Assembly (NCBI RefSeq): GCF_003576645.1
Contig: NC_044924.1
Span: forward strand, 5,983,990 to 6,047,989
Length of the DNA: 64,000 nt
Direction: 5' to 3'
From: Ipomoea triloba
Lineage: Eukaryota > Streptophyta > Magnoliopsida > Solanales > Convolvulaceae
Part shown: in pieces, positions 58,928 to 64,000 of the stretch
Layout of the letters: every line of letters begins with the position of its first letter
Position numbering within the stretch: the first letter of the stretch is position 1
Notes under the pieces: model-generated
Told to the model about the DNA's origin: nothing
What the model saw: only the letters and a program-made list of their open reading frames with translations
Databases searched by the model: none
Position numbers and translations under genes: made by a program

Positions 58928-61705
58928 TCATCTTTGTGAAGCAACTTCCGGGATTGGATTCTTGATAAGTTGAAAGCTACTAAATTGATTGTGGGTTCTA
59001 TTACAGATACAACCGGGGAAGGGATTTGCGTAGAAGTTCTCCTCTAATCTGGGCGAATCGTCAATTCCTTCTCGAAGGTAAGGAGATCCAAGCCTATTGG
59101 AATGCGAGGCTTTAACCTCAGTACAAAACTCATTCCAAGAAATATCGCCCTTGTCCAATGAATCGATCAACTTTACAAAATTTAATCTGCAGGGTGAAAA
59201 TAGTCCGGGGATTATTAGGGCTGCCATATCTTATTACAATGAATTGATATAACGAGATTAGAATGAGAGCAAACCTGTCAGGGCTAATGGTCTTTCGGAA
59301 ACCTTCAAACCTCCGGTGCCCTTGTACTGCCTTTGCCATGTTACCATCATACGTGTAAACAAATACGTCACTTTCGAGGGCTATAATGTAATCCAATGCA
59401 GCGAGGCGGTTCTGATATGGCTTGAAAGGTTCCAACTCCTCCTCCGTTGCGAGTGTTGAGTGCGAAAACACGTTGGGGTATTCTAAGCGGAATGCATCCA
59501 TGCTGTTGTTACCATAAATTTGCCCTGCAACAATGTATATTTTTGTCGTGGATGGGTACCCCATCGCCTTCAGAAACATGGCCGCTTCCCTCGGGGACAT
59601 AGGGCAGCCTCCAATCAGTCTCCTTTCTTCGCTGTCTATCTCTTTCTCTTTCCAGTGCTGCACATTATACCTCATAACGCGAAGTTCCTCGGCTTCTGCT
59701 TCACTCAGATTGTGGCTGCAGCCAGTAAACGCAAGCATGTCCTTTTCGTATCTACAGTCGAAGGATCTCAGTTAATTAAGTTACACCTCAAACATTAAAT
59801 CGAAAGTCGTGTTAGTTATTATATATACCTCAAATGAAGAGCAATATACGGAACATCGTTTTCCCTTAATCTATTAACCAGCTTCTTTCCAAGCTCCTCA
59901 ATCTCAGGTGTGTACCGAAGAGCCTCATAGTTTGCTCGGCAACGAAGCCTCTGAATTGAGGCAGCTACGCCATTGTTTGCAAGTCTCGAGTCCGAGTGTG
60001 TAAATTGGATTACCTTATGTTTCTTTAGCAATGGCAAAATCTCTCCTCTGTAGTAGCTAGCCTGCAGGAATAATACATCAACAGTCACTTCAAACCGCAA
60101 CAAAGTGAAAGATTTTTCGAGCTAAAATCCAGTTCTCTGACCTGTGACCAAGACACAGGCGCCTTAACCAGGGGTTCCACCGCTGAATACTTTGCTGGCA
60201 AAGATTCAACGATCTCAATATCATCTTTCAAAGCTTCAATGAATTGCCTCCAGTCAAAGATATCCTTGAAATCACTGCGAAAACAAAATAAAAAAACTTA
60301 GAAAGGTTATAACGGAGGAGAAAAATGGCAATTCTAAACTGATCGCAACTCCACAAAGGACTAGAGAATGGCACCTAGTATCAGTCCAGAATGACTCGTG
60401 ATCAAGAGAAGGAAGAACCAAAGCGGCATTTAGAATCTTGGCAATAGCGACCATATCACATATCTGCAGTAACCATATATTAGCACATAGTTTCAGTTCG
60501 GTTTAGCAAACACAAAGTTTGGCCTGTTCTACTTACTCCTGTTCTCATTTGGTTTAATCCCCCATTTGCATGAACCAAAATATAACCATTTCTTGCTTGT
60601 CTCCCTGAAAGAAAGAGTAACAGGCATATAAACCCACCATCCAAAACAAAAACCAAAACCAATGACAATAAATGGGTTCAAAAATCACAAAAGCTATAAC
60701 ATACTTATTTCATTCTTTGATCGAGCAATGCACTTATAGTAGTTATCACTGTTTGGTTTCATCCATATTTCTGGGACCTGCCAATAAAATTCCTAATTAA
60801 GCTTCCCAAAATGATGAACAGAAACCAGCTGCAACAAATCCTTGCAAAGAATGCACACAGAGCTGATTGGAAGTAAAATAATATGGGAAATTAATTAATT
60901 AATTAATTTAATAGTGAATTTATTAACAAGAAACGCCACGCCCATGCCGCCCACTACTTCACAGGTGGGTCAAAGAAGAACACAGAAAAAGAACAAAGAG
61001 CACAGATATTCACAACAACATAATCCGGAAATAACAAAGAATATGTAAAAAAAAATTAAATTGATTTTTTCTGCAGAAAAAAGTGAGAAAAACAAGGAAT
61101 CCAGTTAAAAATTGAATATTTAATAATATAAAGAAACTTACAAAAACTTCCTTCATCTGACGTTTGAGAACAACATCGCCGGAAGAAGACGAAGAAGAGT
61201 CCGATTCAGAAACGATCTTCTGGTGAGCATTAGCCCAATCATTCTTGAAATTCTGGAGGACCAATTGGCCATTGTCGGTTAACCTCATCAAGCTCTCATT
61301 AACCTCGCCGACATTGCCATTTATGAAGAAGGAGAATTTGAGGAACACAGAGAACATGAGCAATGCAAGCAACAGCCCAATCACCGACCGCCCCGTGTTC
61401 TTCCTCGATCTAAAAGACTGCACAATCGCCAAAATTCCCGACACGAATTCCTCTCCTCTGTACACAAATTTCTCCGGCACCCTCTTCCGCACCAAAAGGT
61501 AGCGAATAGCCGGGTGGTGGTGGCCGCCGGCGCCGGCGCCGGCGCATTTACTACCACAATTGCCATTGCTGTGTTCCGAATCGCCTAAATCGCCGGCGAA
61601 TGAGCTCTGCGCGTGATCCGATAGTTTCTCGCCGGCGGCGTTCGGCGCCTCCGAAAAATGACGACGGTGGTGCGCGTGGGGGCTTCCGCCGGCAGTGGTC
61701 GGCAT
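58928..61705 (-). CDS. O-fucosyltransferase family protein
   Basis: A plant GDP-fucose protein O-fucosyltransferase-like (GT106/PF10250 type) Golgi protein; the substrate differs between members and is unknown here. Eight exons in phase: 61142-61705, 60705-60777, 60537-60604, 60375-60463, 60142-60274, 59829-60061, 59275-59751, 58928-59186; 631 aa. The cytosolic N-terminus is low-complexity (Gly/Ala/His-rich) and a single membrane anchor lies at about residues 107-128 (type II). Family motifs include [46 protein letters not shown], the [14 protein letters not shown] acceptor-site block, and [18 protein letters not shown] [20 protein letters not shown] near the C-terminus. The start is the first conserved-looking ATG; the frame stays open further upstream without a better choice. 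Confidence 0.94.
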
Positions 61706-61814
61706 TTTCCCCGGAGAGAACAATGCAAACAAAAAACAAAATAGTGCGTTATACGAGGAAATCGATCGCGCTACGAGGTTAATTTCCAATTGTGTGCCGT
61801 TGCTTTGTTTGTGT

Positions 61815-61883
61815 ATTAGAGATAGAGAAAGATAGAGATAGAGATAGAGAGAGAGAGAGGTGTACGACAATTCTCTCTCTCTA
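61815..61883. repeat. GA/CT microsatellite in the O-fucosyltransferase leader
   Basis: A run of GAGATA/GAGAGA on the + strand (CT-rich on the transcribed strand), followed at about 61872 by another CTCTCT run. CT-rich leaders near the transcription start are common in plant genes. Confidence 0.8.
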
Positions 61884-61949
61884 AAAAAAAAAAGGTTGTT
61901 CTTTAAGCTCGTTCTCTCTCCAGAGAATTTTAGAGAGTATATATAGCAT

Positions 61950-64000
61950 GGATTTCCTCCAATTAAGGAAAGGTTTTATACGAGATTAAAATTAAAATTC
62001 CAACTCACAAAAGGGATGTCTGGTTTTCATAGCCGTGATGAAGGCCATTTATGTGAAAAATATTTTTCTCTTTTCCGGTTTTCGGTTTTCCCTTCCCTTG
62101 GTCTTGAAGTGACGGAACTGCCCTTGATTTCCGCGTATGCATTTATATCAATATTATCGTTTTTACTAGTAATTTTGGTAATGCCTTCTGCAAAACCCTT
62201 AGATTGCCAACAAACTAATGCATTTTGTTTTATATTTCGTCACGTAAATATTCTACCATGAATAAATTCTATGAGTTTACGTGGACAATGATAACAATAA
62301 TAAGGCTTTCACACCCTAGTTCAGCACATCATTTTAAAATTGATATAATTCTTTCACTGTTTGCTTACTAAACCAGTGAGCTAAGCTGGTGCAAGCTGTT
62401 ATTGTTTTTCCTGTTTTTTCTTGTATGTATGTGTGGTGTTTGTATTTTACGGAATGAAATTATTTAGGAAAATGTTTAACTGGTCTAGGAAGCTAACACA
62501 TCTAAGTATCTAACTATCCTTTGCCTTCAAATTCTGAAAATTATAACATTTTGCATTAATTAGTGGAGAAGCAATTTGAGTCTAGATCAAATACTAAGGT
62601 GAATTCAGAATCCTATCAAATCAGGCATCTAAACGCCAGATAAGGTTAACCCCCACCGTGGCCGCAGGTTGCTGTTGAAAGAGCTGAGGGAGAAAAGAAA
62701 AGACTTGTATATTGTTTGTTTTTCTTTTCTCATCCATTTCTATAATTTTTTTAAAAAATATAAATTTGATATTTTCACTACTATTAGATTAATTTAAATT
62801 TATCTCGAGTCATAATCACATAATGATGTAATTTATAGATTACTATACCGGCCTTTGTATTTTACATAATTTAAATGATTTTGTTGATTGAGAATAAATA
62901 ATGGTCATACTACAATAATATTATGACCAAAGAAATATGTTCTGAAAATAAAGGATTAAAAGTGAATTATCACATACTTGTTACATAAGAAATTTAATTA
63001 AATTGGGAGAAGAAAAGAAATTTAATAAAATGATTCATTTGTTTGGCTTGATGTCAACTACAAAACTTTCTAAGACGTTTCATCGCTCAAAGCTCGCTCG
63101 GATCAAATCAAAAAACAGAAAAAAGCTTAGATGCTTATTAGACTTGTTGGGGCTTAGAGTGTGGGGATTAAATTTGCAGTTTGAAAGATAAAAACAAATA
63201 CTTAAATTATCCGAAGATTAAGGATAATTATTCAGGGCTGAAATTTCTCGTACGTTTATATATATAATGTTCCCGTTTCGTTTAGCAACTAACAAGGCAA
63301 GAAATCGTGTAAGTTAGTGTAATTCAAACTACCTGATTTAATTAGCTTAATGAAGGAGATGCGGTTATTATTCTGGTATTAGCATAATCCCATTCTTTTT
63401 ATGCTTGATTCATAAATAAATAAATAATATTACCCAGACTTTGTAGTCTAGACTCTGCTTTAATAAGTTGAGAAAGTAATTATAAACATGTGTATCGCAC
63501 AAATAATTTACTAGTACTGTATTATAACGAACTTAAAAAAAATAATAAAGAATCTTAAATATACATGATATGGAAGTACTGAGTATATGATCATGATAGT
63601 TGGCATTCACCGGAGGGTAACCGTCGGCAACTAACGGCCGGCGGCGGTGGAGACATTTCATGGCTGTAAGGTCCCGCGTTAGATGATTCAATCATCACCG
63701 GGACACGCGTCATTCTTAGTCCCAAGCCGAACCAATCGCCGTCCGTGTAATAATGTCGGCAGCTTGGCTCACCATATATACGCCATATCGGACATAATTC
63801 TTCTTTTTTTATACATAAAAAAACTATTTAATAAATGTCTCAGATATTATTGAGCTCTTATTTAAATATTGGTGAACATATAATCACAATAAATCACAAT
63901 AAATCTTCTTTGTCTGGTACCATACTCTTACTTCTGAACACAAAATCGTATGTATCGAGCTTCGATTAAATTACTCTTATTTTACTTCTACTATACTAAT
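61950..64000. other. Non-coding right end of window
   Basis: About 2 kb upstream of the O-fucosyltransferase gene with no convincing gene. The stretch 63600-63780 is GC-rich, with ACACGCGTCA and a TATA-like CATATATACGCC at 63773. This may be the promoter of a gene beyond the window or part of a repeat. Confidence 0.4.

Noticed and set aside
1..64000. CRISPR arrays, operons, prophage or bacterial mobile elements
   Set aside because: The window is plant nuclear DNA; the repeats lack regular spacers and all genes have spliceosomal introns or plant family membership.

Overview
This window is eukaryotic nuclear DNA from a flowering plant, most likely a eudicot. Coding exons are short, split by AT-rich GT-AG introns, and scattered through AT-rich DNA full of small transposons. 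All ten protein genes belong to plant families, several of them chloroplast-targeted. The window also carries assembly scars: an 879-base run of N inside an intron, and a single N between two identical kilobase copies.

Left part (1-26 kb): PASTICCINO1 (PAS1, + strand, 20 exons). Two intronless copper transporters of the COPT/Ctr family follow on the - strand. After about 8 kb of repeat-rich DNA come a DUF3527 protein (+) and, convergent with it, a plastid-type UVR plus NTF2-like protein (-) with a long transposon-bearing intron.

Middle part (26-47 kb): about 9 kb without genes (MITEs, SINE-like relics, a GC-rich island), then inositol phosphorylceramide synthase (+, 12 exons, a GC-rich repeat in intron 6, and an overlapping upstream reading frame). 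A PAR1-family secreted protein (-) follows, with an Ala-Pro-rich tail. Then come tandem repeats, a Stowaway MITE, a probably artefactual duplication, and an element with GC-rich cassettes.

Right part (47-64 kb): chloroplast fructose-1,6-bisphosphatase with redox-loop cysteines (+), convergent with a LisH-domain nuclear-looking protein (-). Next are plastid NusG-like pTAC13 (+), a LINE endonuclease relic, a previously unmarked C/D-box snoRNA cluster (-) with its own telo-box/site II/TATA promoter, an RNase H relic, and an O-fucosyltransferase family gene (-). The last 2 kb are non-coding.

The genes do not form an operon-like pathway. They are ordinary housekeeping and signalling genes whose shared order appears to be ancestral. 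From memory, PAS1, IPCS1, a PAR1-like gene, chloroplast FBPase and an O-fucosyltransferase are near-neighbours on Arabidopsis chromosome 3, and DUF3527 and COPT1 are neighbours on chromosome 5. The most interesting item is the snoRNA cluster. One member has a 12-nt guide to 25S rRNA placed exactly as a 2'-O-methylation guide requires.
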